From: Polynucleobacter paludilacus
GTDB lineage: Bacteria > Pseudomonadota > Gammaproteobacteria > Burkholderiales > Burkholderiaceae
DNA length: 64,000 bases
Direction: 5' to 3'
Assembly (NCBI RefSeq): GCF_018687595.1
Contig: NZ_CP061298.1
Coordinates: 496,001-560,000, forward strand
Below the pieces are notes generated by a model. The model was not told the DNA's origin, made no database searches, and saw only the letters and a list, made by a program, of their open reading frames with translations. Shown here in pieces: positions 46,053 through 58,178 of this stretch (positions within the stretch are counted from its first letter, which is position 1; the number at the start of each line of letters is the position of its first letter). The position numbers were made by a program, and so were the translations under genes.

Positions 46053-49000
46053 GTGCATCTGAAATCCATCAAACTTTCTGGCTTTAAGTCATTCGTAGAC
46101 CCAACCCATTTTGAAATGCCGGGACAGTTAATTGGGGTGGTTGGCCCAAATGGTTGCGGAAAGTCCAACATTATTGATGCGGTTCGTTGGGTTTTAGGTG
46201 AGTCTCGTGCGAGTGAACTGCGTGGCGAATCGATGCAGGACGTTATTTTTAATGGCTCAGGTTTACGCAAGCCTGCCGGTCGTGCCAGCGTGGAGCTGAT
46301 TTTTGATAATTCAGATGGACGCGCACAAGGTCAGTGGGGGGCATTTACTGAGTTATCTGTCAAACGTGTTTTGACGCGCGATGGCAACTCGAGTTACTAC
46401 ATCAACAATCAAGTAGTGCGTCGTAAAGACATTCAAGATATTTTCTTGGGAACCGGTATGGGTCCAAGAGGGTACGCCATTATTGGTCAAGGCACGATCA
46501 ACCGCATTCTAGAATCCAAGCCTGAAGAGTTGAGAGTCTTCTTAGAGGAGGCCGCGGGAGTTTCGAAATACAAAGAGCGCCGCAAAGAAACTGCATCCCG
46601 ACTGGAAGACACTAAAGAGAACCTTACTCGGGTTGAAGATATTCTGCGCGAACTCGATCAGCAACTCACCCGCCTTGAGAAGCAAGCGACTGTAGCCGAA
46701 CGTCATGCCCAGTTATCGGGAGAAATGAAATCACAGCAGCAGCTGTTGTGGTTTGTGCGCCAAACTGAAGCTGGTAAAGAGCAGGAGCGTCATGCTAATG
46801 CGATTCGGGATACTCAAGTCAGCCTAGAAGAGCAGACTGCTAAGTTGAGACATGCAGAGACCCAGCTGGAAGTGATGCGCACTGAGCAATACGTATTGCA
46901 AGATAAGGTTTCTCAAGCGCAGGGCGATCTTTACCAAACCAATTCAGATATCGCTCAAGTAGAGTCACAAATTCGATATGTGCAAGAGGGTCGTCAACGT
47001 CTTGCACAACAAATTCAGGATTTGCAGTCGCAACTTCAGCGTTGGACCGTACAAGAAACGGATGCCGCACAAGCCCAACGTACCGCTGAACATGAACTCG
47101 CTGCTGCTACAGAAAAAGAACAGGCTTTAGTATCCGATTTAAATGGCCTGCAAACTCAGTTACCCGGGCACGAAGAGTCTTATCAATCAGCAGTGCAAGC
47201 GCTGAATGTTGCCAGAGACAGTTTGGCAGCAATGGAGCAGCGCTTAGCAAGTTTGGGTGAGCGCACGAAGGCATTGCTAGCAAAACAAGCAGAATTGCAG
47301 AATCGTACAAGTCGACTGCATGCCGAGCTGGATGGGATGCGCAAGCCCGACCCTGAAGCTCTGCAGATGGCTTTGGATCGTCAAGTGATGGCTCAGCGTA
47401 AGGTGGAAGAGTCTAAGCAACGCGCTTTAGAAACCCAGCAACGCGTACCTGCAGCCGATGAAGCGCGTAACGCCGCGCAACTGCAAATTCAGACGGCTAA
47501 TCAAGACCTCGCTCAGACTGAGGCTAAGCTCACTGCATTGACAGCCTTGCAAGCCAGCGTGCAGGCACAGGGCAAAATTGGACCTTGGCTTGAAAGCAAG
47601 GGCCTAAAAGAAAGTAAACGCCTCTGGCAAGAGCTGAAGGTTGAGTCAGGCTGGGAAACCGCCTTAGAGTCCGTATTGCGTGAACGTCTTGCAGCAGTGA
47701 CTGCTAAGAGTGTGCAGGAGACGCTGGCATTAGCAAATGATGCGCCACCAAGTCGCCTCGCAATCTTATTAACTGAAGAGATTGCACCAGCTGCATCTCC
47801 AGTTCCAACTGATTTCATTGCCTTGGTTTCTCGAGTGCAAAGCGCAGGGGCGCCTCGTTTATCCACTGTTTTACAAGAATGGCTAGACAAGATTTATATC
47901 GCCGATAGTCTTGAGGACGCATTACGTCGCCGTGAAAAACTCCCAGCGGGTGGGGCATTGGTAACGCAACAAGGCCACTTAGTCAGTCGCGTCGGTGTTC
48001 AGTTATATGCAGCAGATTCTGAGCAGGCTGGTATGTTGGCTCGCGCTCAAGAGATGGAAGGTCTTGAGAAACAACTACGTGCTCAAAAATTGATCCAGAG
48101 CGAACTCCAGGGTGAGATGGATCAGTGTATTGCAAATTATCAAGCAGCACATCAGGCAGCTGAACAAGCTCGCCTCAATGCCGAACATGCAGTCAATGAG
48201 GCTCATGGCTTTGAAGTGGAGAGAATGCAACTGACTCAAGCTGAAGAGCAATACAGTCAAAGAGCTGCACAGATTCAGAATGATTTAGGTGAGTTGGCCA
48301 AGCAGCTTGAGCAACTCACGGCCGAGCAAAATCAGTCGACTCAAGAGTTGCAGGCTGCTGAAAGCGCCAAGCAAGATCTGCAACACAAGCTATCTGAAGC
48401 GAATCAACAATTAGAGATTGCAAGTCAGCAGCGTGATCAACTCCGTGAAGCTTTACGTGCTTCTGAGATGTCAGCCCAAGAGGCTGCTTTTGCAACACGC
48501 TCTCTCCAGCAGCGGATTGCAGACTTACAGCGCGATCAAAGTACTGCGCGTACCCAGATCATGGAGATTCAAGATAAGAATGCTTTAGCAGAGGATGAGC
48601 TTAAGAGCTTGAGTGATGAAGCTGCTCAGGAACAATTACAAGGTCTATTGCTCACGCGTAGTGAAAGAGAAGCTTTGTTGGCTGCGGCAAGAACGGAGCA
48701 GGATGCTTTGTTACATACACTGCGCGAAGCAGATGAAGACCGCTTACAGATTGAGCGCACCCTACAGCCAATGCGCGACAAGGTGGTGGATCTGCAGTTA
48801 CGAGAGCAAGCAGCTCGTCTGAACTTCGAGCAGTTTGCCACCTTATTATCAGACGCTGAAGCGGACTTAATTGCGCTCGAAACCAGTTTTAGTCCAGACC
48901 TCAAGGTTGGAGCCCTCCAAACCGAGGTGAATCGCTTAAATACCGAGATTCAGTCGCTGGGCCCAGTCAACATGGCAGCCTTAGATGAGTTAGCAAGCTC

Positions 49001-49574
49001 TCGCGAGCGTAAATCATTCTTAGATGCGCAGTCAGCAGACTTGAATGAAGCAATGCAAACCTTGACTGATGCGATTGCCAAGATTGATGCTGAAACACGT
49101 GATTTATTGCAAGGCACCTTTGATGAGGTGAATAAGCATTTTGGCAGATTGTTCCCAGAGCTATTTGGTGGTGGTCACGCCGAGTTGGTCATGACTGGCG
49201 AAGAAATCTTAGATGCTGGTGTTCAGGTTATGGCTCAGCCGCCTGGTAAAAAGAACAGCACGATCTATTTATTGTCTGGCGGAGAAAAAGCCCTTACTGC
49301 AATCGCTTTGGTTTTCTCTCTTTTCTTACTCAACCCAGCCCCATTCTGCTTACTCGATGAGGTTGATGCACCCTTAGATGATGCGAATACCTTGCGCTAT
49401 GCTGAAATGGTTGCCAGAATGGCAGATAAGACACAGTTTGTCTTTATTTCACATAACAAGATCACCATGGAAATTGCCCATCAACTGATTGGTGTCACGA
49501 TGCAAGAGCAGGGTGTATCCCGCATTGTTGCGGTCGATATCTCTTCTGCGGTGTCGATGGTAGAGGCGGCCTAA
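46053..49574 (+). CDS. smc: Chromosome segregation protein SMC
   Basis: The 1173-residue ATPase starts at GTG 46053. It has Walker A GPNGCGKSN at 31-39, long coiled coils (about 165-500 and 660-1010), a hinge in the middle (about 505-640) and the C-terminal head with signature LLSGGEKALTAIAL and Walker B FCLLDEVDAPLDDAN. With ScpA/ScpB it forms condensin, organising and segregating the chromosome. Scp genes are not in this window. The gene is followed directly by the ZipA-like gene. Confidence 0.97.
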   Translation: MHLKSIKLSGFKSFVDPTHFEMPGQLIGVVGPNGCGKSNIIDAVRWVLGESRASELRGESMQDVIFNGSGLRKPAGRASVELIFDNSDGRAQGQWGAFTELSVKRVLTRDGNSSYYINNQVVRRKDIQDIFLGTGMGPRGYAIIGQGTINRILESKPEELRVFLEEAAGVSKYKERRKETASRLEDTKENLTRVEDILRELDQQLTRLEKQATVAERHAQLSGEMKSQQQLLWFVRQTEAGKEQERHANAIRDTQVSLEEQTAKLRHAETQLEVMRTEQYVLQDKVSQAQGDLYQTNSDIAQVESQIRYVQEGRQRLAQQIQDLQSQLQRWTVQETDAAQAQRTAEHELAAATEKEQALVSDLNGLQTQLPGHEESYQSAVQALNVARDSLAAMEQRLASLGERTKALLAKQAELQNRTSRLHAELDGMRKPDPEALQMALDRQVMAQRKVEESKQRALETQQRVPAADEARNAAQLQIQTANQDLAQTEAKLTALTALQASVQAQGKIGPWLESKGLKESKRLWQELKVESGWETALESVLRERLAAVTAKSVQETLALANDAPPSRLAILLTEEIAPAASPVPTDFIALVSRVQSAGAPRLSTVLQEWLDKIYIADSLEDALRRREKLPAGGALVTQQGHLVSRVGVQLYAADSEQAGMLARAQEMEGLEKQLRAQKLIQSELQGEMDQCIANYQAAHQAAEQARLNAEHAVNEAHGFEVERMQLTQAEEQYSQRAAQIQNDLGELAKQLEQLTAEQNQSTQELQAAESAKQDLQHKLSEANQQLEIASQQRDQLREALRASEMSAQEAAFATRSLQQRIADLQRDQSTARTQIMEIQDKNALAEDELKSLSDEAAQEQLQGLLLTRSEREALLAAARTEQDALLHTLREADEDRLQIERTLQPMRDKVVDLQLREQAARLNFEQFATLLSDAEADLIALETSFSPDLKVGALQTEVNRLNTEIQSLGPVNMAALDELASSRERKSFLDAQSADLNEAMQTLTDAIAKIDAETRDLLQGTFDEVNKHFGRLFPELFGGGHAELVMTGEEILDAGVQVMAQPPGKKNSTIYLLSGGEKALTAIALVFSLFLLNPAPFCLLDEVDAPLDDANTLRYAEMVARMADKTQFVFISHNKITMEIAHQLIGVTMQEQGVSRIVAVDISSAVSMVEAA

Positions 49575-50624
49575 GTGTTCCTAGAGCAGATCATGACAAG
49601 CTTGGGTTTGTCAGACTTGCAGTTTGCTTTAGCAGTTATTGGTCTAGGTATTTTGATCCTGGTTGCATTGCTCAATTTGCGATATGCGCACCTCCGTAAA
49701 AAAGCAAAAACTAAGCATGCGCTAGAAAAACGTTTTGCCCCTGGATTTGCAGATCCCAACTCTACTCCGGTTGAGCTTGAACAAGAGCAGATTCAAGCCC
49801 CAACCATGCCAAGCCCGGAGGTGGCATCAATCGATCCGAGAATTGACTGTGTCATCTCATTGCGTTTTGATGAACCCATTAGCGGCCAAGAAATTCTGAA
49901 AGAAATGGATGACTGGCAAAATATTCCAGGTCCAGCAGGGGCTCAATGGATGTGTGAGGGCCTAAATGCGAATGCACATGAGATGGAAACTTGGGAGCCT
50001 CTTCAGAGCGAGGCAATGTACTCTGAATTGCAACTAGCGATTCAGCTAGCGAGTCGGCGGGGCCCGATTGGCGTCTTGGAACTATCGGATTTCTGTTCGC
50101 ACGTCCAACTACTTGCCGAAACCTTGGGTTCCCAAATTGATATGCCAACTGTTAGCACGATGCTAGAGAGTGCCGCAGAGCTTGATCGAATGGCGGCGGA
50201 GAGTGATATTCAGCTCAGCATTAATGTGGCATTTGATGAGCCCTGCTCTTGGAAAGATTTGGCGATTATTTTGCGTCAAAGAGGCTTTCAATTAAGTCGT
50301 AACGGACGATCCTATGAATTTGGCGGGCCTGAAGCCCTATTGTTTAAAAGTGCCGAGCTCGTTCCCAATGAATCAGTGAAGCAATTTACTTTATTGTTGG
50401 AGTTTCCATTGGTACCAGAGGCCTCGCGCGCATTTGAAAGAATGTTGGCCGAAGGTGTCGCCATCGCTCAAACTGCGCATGGTCGTCTAGTTGACGATAG
50501 TGGTATGAATTTGAGTGAAGCAGCAGTAGTGAGTATTCGTCAGCATTTAGATGTTCTCTATATCAAGTTGGATCAGAGTGGCATCCCTGCTGGCTCATCC
50601 ACTGCTGTTAGATTATTTAGTTAA
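49575..50624 (+). CDS. zipA: Cell-division protein ZipA-like (FtsZ-binding C-terminal domain)
   Basis: The product is 349 residues from a GTG directly after the smc stop (an ATG at 49593 is an alternative). An N-terminal membrane helix (about 12-33, LQFALAVIGLGILILVALLN) is followed by a basic patch (RKKAKTKHALEKR), a Pro/Glu-rich linker and a C-terminal domain of about 130 residues (CVISLRFDEPISGQEI... and ELVPNESVKQFTLLLEFPL) that resembles ZipA-C. Position between smc and ligA supports it. ZipA anchors FtsZ to the membrane; the betaproteobacterial version is divergent and its role is inferred. Confidence 0.75.
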   Translation: MFLEQIMTSLGLSDLQFALAVIGLGILILVALLNLRYAHLRKKAKTKHALEKRFAPGFADPNSTPVELEQEQIQAPTMPSPEVASIDPRIDCVISLRFDEPISGQEILKEMDDWQNIPGPAGAQWMCEGLNANAHEMETWEPLQSEAMYSELQLAIQLASRRGPIGVLELSDFCSHVQLLAETLGSQIDMPTVSTMLESAAELDRMAAESDIQLSINVAFDEPCSWKDLAIILRQRGFQLSRNGRSYEFGGPEALLFKSAELVPNESVKQFTLLLEFPLVPEASRAFERMLAEGVAIAQTAHGRLVDDSGMNLSEAAVVSIRQHLDVLYIKLDQSGIPAGSSTAVRLFS

Positions 50625-52649
<2,025 letters not shown>

Positions 52650-52651
52650 AA

Positions 52652-55246
52652 CTAGGTACCCAGCACCTCTAATAATTCAGTTTCTAACTGAATTTGTAAT
52701 TTCGGATTCTTACTCAAGTTCACAGCATCAAGCAGTAAAACGTCCTCTACTCTTTCGCCTAAGGTATTAATTCGAGCGGTATGAAGAGAAACCTGGTGTT
52801 TAGCAAGCACTCGTGAGATGGCATAGAGCAAGCCTGTCCGATCGCTTGCTGATAGTGAAAGTGCGAAGTATTGACCGCGCTCATCAGGCATAACGCGGAC
52901 CCGAGGCTGAATCGGGAAGCTGCGGGATTGTCTCGACAGACGACCCATGCTGGGGTGGGGTAAGGACTCAGTGCTTTGTAGCGCTAGCGTAAGTTCATAT
53001 TCAACTAATTGAATCAGATCCCGATAGCTACCACCTTCGCTGACTAAATTACTGCCAGAAATTTGGAAAGTATCTAGCGCATATCCATTGCGAGTGGTAT
53101 GAATGCGGGCATCCCAAATCGAGAATCCATGTCTTTCAAAGTAAGCGCAGATACGAGCAAATAGGTCTTCCTGGTCTTTGGTATAGACCGCAACTTGTAA
53201 ACCATCGCCGATGGGAGAGAGTCTGGCTCGCACAATGGGGTCTGGACTATCTACCTTGGTGAATAGTAGGCGTGTCAGCCAAGCAATATCTGCAGCATCT
53301 TGTCTAAGAAAGAAAGGGACATCGAGTTGTTTCCAGAAATGATCGTAAGAGGCATCTTCCAGGCCGTATAAACGGAGTTTGGCACGAGATTCTTCTTGAT
53401 GTTGCGCCAACTCCGATGATGCGTCTGACTTCGAGCCACCGAGCACTCGCAGGGTGGCGCGGTAAAGATCTTCCAGCAATTTACCTTTCCAGGCATTCCA
53501 TACTTTTGGGCTGGTGCCACGAACATCAGCAACTGTCAACAAATACAGCGCAGTTAAATGACGTTCATCGCCGACATGTTGGGCGAAAGCATTGACGACA
53601 TCTGGATCGGTAATGTCTTTCTTTTGCGCGACTTGACTCATATTGAGATGCTCAGCAACCAACCATACGAGCAACTCTGTATCGGTCTTATCGAGCCCAT
53701 GCTCTTTAGCAAATTTGCGCATATCTGCTTTGCCAAGTTGAGAGTGATCACCACCGCGACCTTTAGCAATGTCATGGAAAAGGGCCGCGATGACAAGTAA
53801 CCAAGGTTTATCAAAATGGGCAATCAGGCTGCTGCAGAAAGGAAACTCGTGAGCATGCTCTACAACCATAAAACGGCGCACATTACGTAAGACCATCAAG
53901 ATATGCTGATCAACGGTATACACATGAAAGAGGTCATGCTGCATTTGGCCAACGATTCTGCGAAATGCTGGTAGGTAGCGACCCAGCACACTTGTTCGAT
54001 TCATTAACTGAAAAGCGCGACTGACGCCTTCTGCTTGCTTAACAATCTCAATAAAGATCTGTCGATTGAGGGGGTCGTTACGCCACTTCTGGTCCATTAA
54101 TTGGCGGGCGTTATAGAGGGCTCTGAAGATCGTGGCAGATAAACCCTTGACGCTGGGAGTCTGCGCAAAAACCAAAAAGGTGCGCAAAATCTGTTCTGGG
54201 TGCTTTTCATATAAGAGCGGATCCACAATATCTAAAAGGCCTTGTCGCTCAATAAAGTGCTGATTCTCTTCACCAATAATGGCGTGGGTCGTCTTAGATT
54301 CTTGTGGAAACAGTAAGGCCTCAATATTTTGCAGCAAGATATCATTCAGCTGCGTGACCGCTTTAGCTGCCCAATAATATTGGCGCATGATTGCTTCGCT
54401 ACCTAAGCGGGCAGATTCCTCATGCAATCCCATTGCATCCGCCAAGGGATTTTGTAAATCAAAAGCCAAAACATCTTGCCTGCGACCAGCAAGCAAATGC
54501 AAATTAGCGCGTAAGGTTTCTAGAAACTTTTGATTCCGATTCAGTTCAGTCAGTTCCCGCTTGGTGATGAGTCCCTGGGTATTGAGATCCTTGAAGGTCT
54601 TTCCAAGTTGAGCCGCCTTACTGACCCAAGAGATGACTTGCAAGTCTCTGAGGCCGCCTGGGCTCTCTTTGCAGTTAGGCTCAAGGGAATAGGGGGTATC
54701 TTGATATTTATGGTGGCGTTGGATTTGCTCTGCAAGCTTGGCTTGAAAAAACGTTTTAGGGTCTAAGGCTTTCTCAAACGCAATCGTAAACTCTTTAAAG
54801 AGTCCTTTTTGCCCATCTATGAAGCGTGCTTCTAATAGTGAGGTGCGCACTGTAATATCTCGCTCAGCTTCGCTGACGCACTCACTCACAGTTCTCACTG
54901 AAGAGCCAATCTCTAGACCGGTATCCCAGCAAGAGGCCACAAACTTTTCTACTTTTCTGGAGAGATTCTCCGGAATCGGATCCTGATTGCCGGGTAGCAA
55001 AATTAAGATATCAATATCAGAGTAAGGGAAGAGTGTGCCTCTACCAAATCCGCCAACAGCAACGAGCGCAGCTTCTTTCTCTAGATTGCTTTCTTTCCAG
55101 AGCTGAATGAGTAGTTGGTCACTCAATTTGCATAGCTGCTTAGTCAGCTTATGAATCTGTTGATCATTTTTAAATTGGTCAAAAGCATGATCTCGCGCAC
55201 TACGAAAGCTAGCTGCATTGGAAACCAGGGCGGCAGGTGAATTCAT
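52652..55246 (-). CDS. glnD: PII uridylyltransferase/uridylyl-removing enzyme
   Basis: The 864-residue enzyme has the nucleotidyltransferase motif GGFGRGTLFPYSDIDILIL (G65, D77, D79), the HD hydrolase domain with LFHDIAKGRGGDHS near 500, and two C-terminal ACT domains (about 680-770 and 785-860: RVMPDERGQYFALSLSASDRTGLLYAIS). It uridylylates PII when nitrogen is low and removes UMP when glutamine is high. It follows map by 18 bases on the minus strand. Confidence 0.97.
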   Translation of the reverse strand: MNSPAALVSNAASFRSARDHAFDQFKNDQQIHKLTKQLCKLSDQLLIQLWKESNLEKEAALVAVGGFGRGTLFPYSDIDILILLPGNQDPIPENLSRKVEKFVASCWDTGLEIGSSVRTVSECVSEAERDITVRTSLLEARFIDGQKGLFKEFTIAFEKALDPKTFFQAKLAEQIQRHHKYQDTPYSLEPNCKESPGGLRDLQVISWVSKAAQLGKTFKDLNTQGLITKRELTELNRNQKFLETLRANLHLLAGRRQDVLAFDLQNPLADAMGLHEESARLGSEAIMRQYYWAAKAVTQLNDILLQNIEALLFPQESKTTHAIIGEENQHFIERQGLLDIVDPLLYEKHPEQILRTFLVFAQTPSVKGLSATIFRALYNARQLMDQKWRNDPLNRQIFIEIVKQAEGVSRAFQLMNRTSVLGRYLPAFRRIVGQMQHDLFHVYTVDQHILMVLRNVRRFMVVEHAHEFPFCSSLIAHFDKPWLLVIAALFHDIAKGRGGDHSQLGKADMRKFAKEHGLDKTDTELLVWLVAEHLNMSQVAQKKDITDPDVVNAFAQHVGDERHLTALYLLTVADVRGTSPKVWNAWKGKLLEDLYRATLRVLGGSKSDASSELAQHQEESRAKLRLYGLEDASYDHFWKQLDVPFFLRQDAADIAWLTRLLFTKVDSPDPIVRARLSPIGDGLQVAVYTKDQEDLFARICAYFERHGFSIWDARIHTTRNGYALDTFQISGSNLVSEGGSYRDLIQLVEYELTLALQSTESLPHPSMGRLSRQSRSFPIQPRVRVMPDERGQYFALSLSASDRTGLLYAISRVLAKHQVSLHTARINTLGERVEDVLLLDAVNLSKNPKLQIQLETELLEVLGT

Positions 55247-55264
55247 GGCCAGCGTCTTAGAAGA

Positions 55265-56101
55265 CTATGCGATGGCGGTTTCAGGCCTAAACACGAGACC
55301 TTTGACGCAATCGGGGGGAGGGTTACTTCCTGCTGACCAAGTGAGGACCTCTACTCCAGTTGCTGTGACTAAGAGAGTGTGCTCCCACTGGGCAGACAAA
55401 CTTCGATCTTTTGTTTTAACCGTCCACTGATCAGGCATGGTCCGGATTTCGCGACGCCCAGCGTTGATCATTGGCTCAATAGTGAAAGTCATGCCTTGCT
55501 CTAATTTCTCACCAGTTCCAGGGCGACCGTAGTGCAAGATTTGGGGGTCCTGATGAAACACTTTGCCAATGCCGTGGCCACAATATTCCCTAACAACAGA
55601 GTAGCCCGCATTTTCAGCATGCGCTTGAATCACATGGCCAATGTCCCCAAGCGAGGCGCCAGGTTTTACTTGCGCAATACCAAGCCACATGCATTCAAAG
55701 GTAATTTGGGTTAAGCGTTTTGCCATGACGGAAACTTCCCCCACCATAAACATGCGGCTGGTATCGCCGTAGTAACCATCGGGGGTAATCACAGTGATAT
55801 CTAAATTGACAACGTCACCAGTCTTGAGAATCTTCTCTCCTGGAATGCCATGACAAATCACATCATTGACTGAAGTGCAGATGGATGCCGGAAAGGGCGG
55901 GTAGCCAGGTGGCTGGTAATTGAGTGGAGCAGGAATCGTCTTTTGTACATCCCGCATATAGGTATGACAAATTCGATCAAGTTCAGCAGTGCTGACCCCG
56001 GCCTTGACGTGAGGAGCGACGTGGTCTAAAACTTCGCTCGCTAAACGGCCTGCTTCCCGCATGCCTTGGATATCTTTTTCTGCTGTAAATACGCTATTCA
56101 T
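55265..56101 (-). CDS. map: Methionine aminopeptidase type I
   Basis: The product is 278 residues from the ATG at 56101; the frame is open further upstream to 56182, but the family starts at MNSVFTAEKDIQGMREAGR, and AAGG lies 5 bases before this ATG. Metal-binding blocks are HGIPGEKIL, NLDITVITPDGYYGDTSRM, REYCGHGIGKVFHQDP and FTIEPMINAG. It removes the N-terminal Met co-translationally. It is divergent from rpsB, with which it shares a short control region. Confidence 0.96.
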   Translation of the reverse strand: MNSVFTAEKDIQGMREAGRLASEVLDHVAPHVKAGVSTAELDRICHTYMRDVQKTIPAPLNYQPPGYPPFPASICTSVNDVICHGIPGEKILKTGDVVNLDITVITPDGYYGDTSRMFMVGEVSVMAKRLTQITFECMWLGIAQVKPGASLGDIGHVIQAHAENAGYSVVREYCGHGIGKVFHQDPQILHYGRPGTGEKLEQGMTFTIEPMINAGRREIRTMPDQWTVKTKDRSLSAQWEHTLLVTATGVEVLTWSAGSNPPPDCVKGLVFRPETAIA

Positions 56102-56199
56102 GCCTTGATTATCAACGACTTGCCTTGCTTTGGTTGGGCCAATTTGCCCAATTTTGAGGCTCAAAACCCACTCAGACATCATTGGGGGTGAGCTAAACC

Positions 56200-56229
56200 T
56201 TGCTAGAGGCTTGATATTTAAGCTATAAT
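56200..56229 (+). promoter_or_regulatory. Sigma-70 promoter of rpsB-tsf
   Basis: TTGCTA (56200-56205) and a perfect -10 TATAAT (56224-56229) are separated by 18 bases. Transcription would start near 56236, giving a ~125-base leader before the rpsB ATG. Confidence 0.7.
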
Positions 56230-56287
56230 TTCGGTCTCAAGTCAGTCTGGACTCATTAAAAATAGCCCAAAGTGATCTGAAATAGCG

Positions 56288-56335
56288 AGTTAAGCCTTCC
56301 AGGGTGGCGCTTTTGAGCGCAGCTAGGACTTAACT
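56288..56335 (+). promoter_or_regulatory. Structured rpsB leader (probable S2 autoregulatory element)
   Basis: The outer stem is a perfect AGTTAAG/CTTAACT, CCT/AGG extends it with a bulged A, and an internal hairpin GCGCT-TTTG-AGCGC caps it, leaving a purine-rich internal loop. It lies 26 bases upstream of the rpsB ATG. In E. coli S2 represses rpsB-tsf through its leader; this is a plausible counterpart, not proven. Confidence 0.45.
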
Positions 56336-56361
56336 TTAGAACCAACCCTTAGGAGAATTAC

Positions 56362-57111
56362 ATGTCAGTGACTATGCGTCAAATGCTGGAAGCCGGTTGC
56401 CATTTTGGCCACCAAACCCGTTTCTGGTCCCCAAAGATGGCCCCTTATATTTTCGGTCATCGCAACAAGATCCACATTATCAACTTGGAAAAAACTTTGC
56501 CAATGTTTCAGGACGCCCTGAAATTTGTCAAACAAGTTTCCGCTAATCGTGGCACCATTTTATTTGTTGGTACCAAGCGTCAATCTCGCGAAATCATTGC
56601 TGAAGAAGCAACTCGTGCAGGCATGCCCTACATCGACAGCCGTTGGTTGGGTGGCACGCTCACCAATTTCAAAACCGTTAAAGGTTCCCTCAAGCGCTTA
56701 AAAGATATGGAAGTTGCTAAAGAGGCGGGTGATTGGGAAAAGCTTTCTAAGAAAGAAGCTTTGACGAATGATCGTGATCTCGACAAGTTGCAAAAAGCTT
56801 TGGGCGGTATTAAAGATTTGAATGGCGTACCCGATGCGATTTTTGTAGTTGACGTCGGTTATCACAAGATTGCGATTACTGAAGCGAACAAACTTGGTAT
56901 TCCTGTTATTGCAGTTGTGGATACCAATCACTCTCCAGAAGGAATTGATTACATCATTCCGGGTAACGATGACTCCAGCAAAGCGGTAACCTTGTATGCA
57001 CGTGGTGTTGCTGATGCGATTCTCGAAGGTAGAGCAAATGCAGTTCAAGAAATTTTGATTGCCGCTAAAGAAGGCGAAGAAGAGTTTGTTGAAGAAGGGA
57101 AGGCAGACTAA
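56362..57111 (+). CDS. rpsB: 30S ribosomal protein S2
   Basis: The 249-residue protein opens [22 protein letters not shown] and has the S2 core [31 protein letters not shown] and [26 protein letters not shown], with an acidic C-terminus (EEEFVEEG). It binds 16S rRNA and is needed with S1 for initiation. TAATG joins its stop to the tsf start. Confidence 0.99.
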   Translation: MSVTMRQMLEAGCHFGHQTRFWSPKMAPYIFGHRNKIHIINLEKTLPMFQDALKFVKQVSANRGTILFVGTKRQSREIIAEEATRAGMPYIDSRWLGGTLTNFKTVKGSLKRLKDMEVAKEAGDWEKLSKKEALTNDRDLDKLQKALGGIKDLNGVPDAIFVVDVGYHKIAITEANKLGIPVIAVVDTNHSPEGIDYIIPGNDDSSKAVTLYARGVADAILEGRANAVQEILIAAKEGEEEFVEEGKAD

Positions 57112-57992
57112 TGGCCGCTATTACCGCTGCAATGGTTGGCGAATTACGCGCCAAAACTGACGCACCCATGATGGAGTGCAAGAAGGCTCTGACTGAGGCT
57201 GATGGCGATATGGCTAAAGCAGAAGAGATTCTGCGTGTAAAGCTTGGTAGCAAAGCCGGTAAAGCCGCTTCCCGTGTCACTGCTGAGGGTATCGTGGCTT
57301 CATTCATCAATGGCACTACTGGCGCCTTGCTTGAAGTGAACTGCGAAACCGATTTCGTCTCTAAGAATGATGATTTCTTAGCCTTTGCTAATGCGTGCGT
57401 GAAGTTGATTGCTGAGCACAATCCTGCTGACGTCACTGCTTTATTGGCATTACCAATGAATGGTTCTACGGTTGATGAAGTACGTAGCGCCTTGATTGGC
57501 AAGATTGGCGAAAACATCATGCCACGTCGTTTCAAGCGTTTTGCTGGCAGCAATCAATTGGTTTCTTATCTCCACGGCACCCGCATTGGTGTCATGGTTG
57601 AATTTGAAGGTGATGAGACTGCTGCGAAGGATGTAGCAATGCATATTGCTGCCATGAAACCAATCGCTTTATCAATGGCTGACGTTCCTGCTGAGTCGAT
57701 TGCTGTGGAGCGCAGTGTCGCTGTGCAAAAAGCCGCTGAATCAGGCAAACCACCAGAGATTGTTGAAAAGATGGTTGAAGGTTCAATTCAGAAATACCTC
57801 AAAGAGGTTTCTTTATTGAATCAGACTTTCGTGAAGAACGATAAGCAAACTGTTGAGCAAATGCTCAAAGCAGCCAACTCGACCATCAAAGGCTTTACGA
57901 TGTTCGTTGTAGGTGAGGGCATTGAGAAGCGCCAAGATGACTTTGCTGCTGAAGTTGCAGCTCAGGTTGCTGCTGCCAAAGCCACTGCTTAA
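57111..57992 (+). CDS. tsf: Elongation factor Ts
   Basis: The 293-residue protein has the UBA-like N-terminus ([25 protein letters not shown]), the TDFV motif at 80-83 that inserts into EF-Tu, the core subdomains and a C-terminal module. It exchanges GDP for GTP on EF-Tu. The stop is followed by a strong terminator, so rpsB-tsf is a separate transcript from pyrH. Confidence 0.99.
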   Translation: MAAITAAMVGELRAKTDAPMMECKKALTEADGDMAKAEEILRVKLGSKAGKAASRVTAEGIVASFINGTTGALLEVNCETDFVSKNDDFLAFANACVKLIAEHNPADVTALLALPMNGSTVDEVRSALIGKIGENIMPRRFKRFAGSNQLVSYLHGTRIGVMVEFEGDETAAKDVAMHIAAMKPIALSMADVPAESIAVERSVAVQKAAESGKPPEIVEKMVEGSIQKYLKEVSLLNQTFVKNDKQTVEQMLKAANSTIKGFTMFVVGEGIEKRQDDFAAEVAAQVAAAKATA

Positions 57993-58037
57993 TCTCGGTA
58001 ATCAGGCTTAGCCCTATCAGGCTTAGCTGTAGTATCC

Positions 58038-58075
58038 AAAGGGCATGGAAACCGCGTTTCTATGCCCTTTTCTTT
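58038..58075 (+). terminator. Intrinsic terminator of rpsB-tsf
   Basis: AAAGGGCATGGAAAC pairs with GTTTCTATGCCCTTT (one G-U) around a CGC loop, 15 bp in all, then TCTTT. It is the strongest terminator in the window. Confidence 0.92.
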
Positions 58076-58093
58076 GATCCTTGCTAAGCCCTT

Positions 58094-58099
58094 TATAAT
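58094..58099 (+). promoter_or_regulatory. -10 element of the pyrH promoter
   Basis: A perfect TATAAT lies 80 bases before the pyrH ATG and after the tsf terminator. No good -35 is found at the usual spacing (TCTTTG at 58071 is the best), so the promoter may rely on an extended element or activator. Confidence 0.5.
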
Positions 58100-58178
58100 C
58101 TTTCCGAGATATAAAAACACTTAAAGATCAATAAGCTAAGTTCAGTGCCGACTTAGTTAATACGGAAGATAGAAAAAA

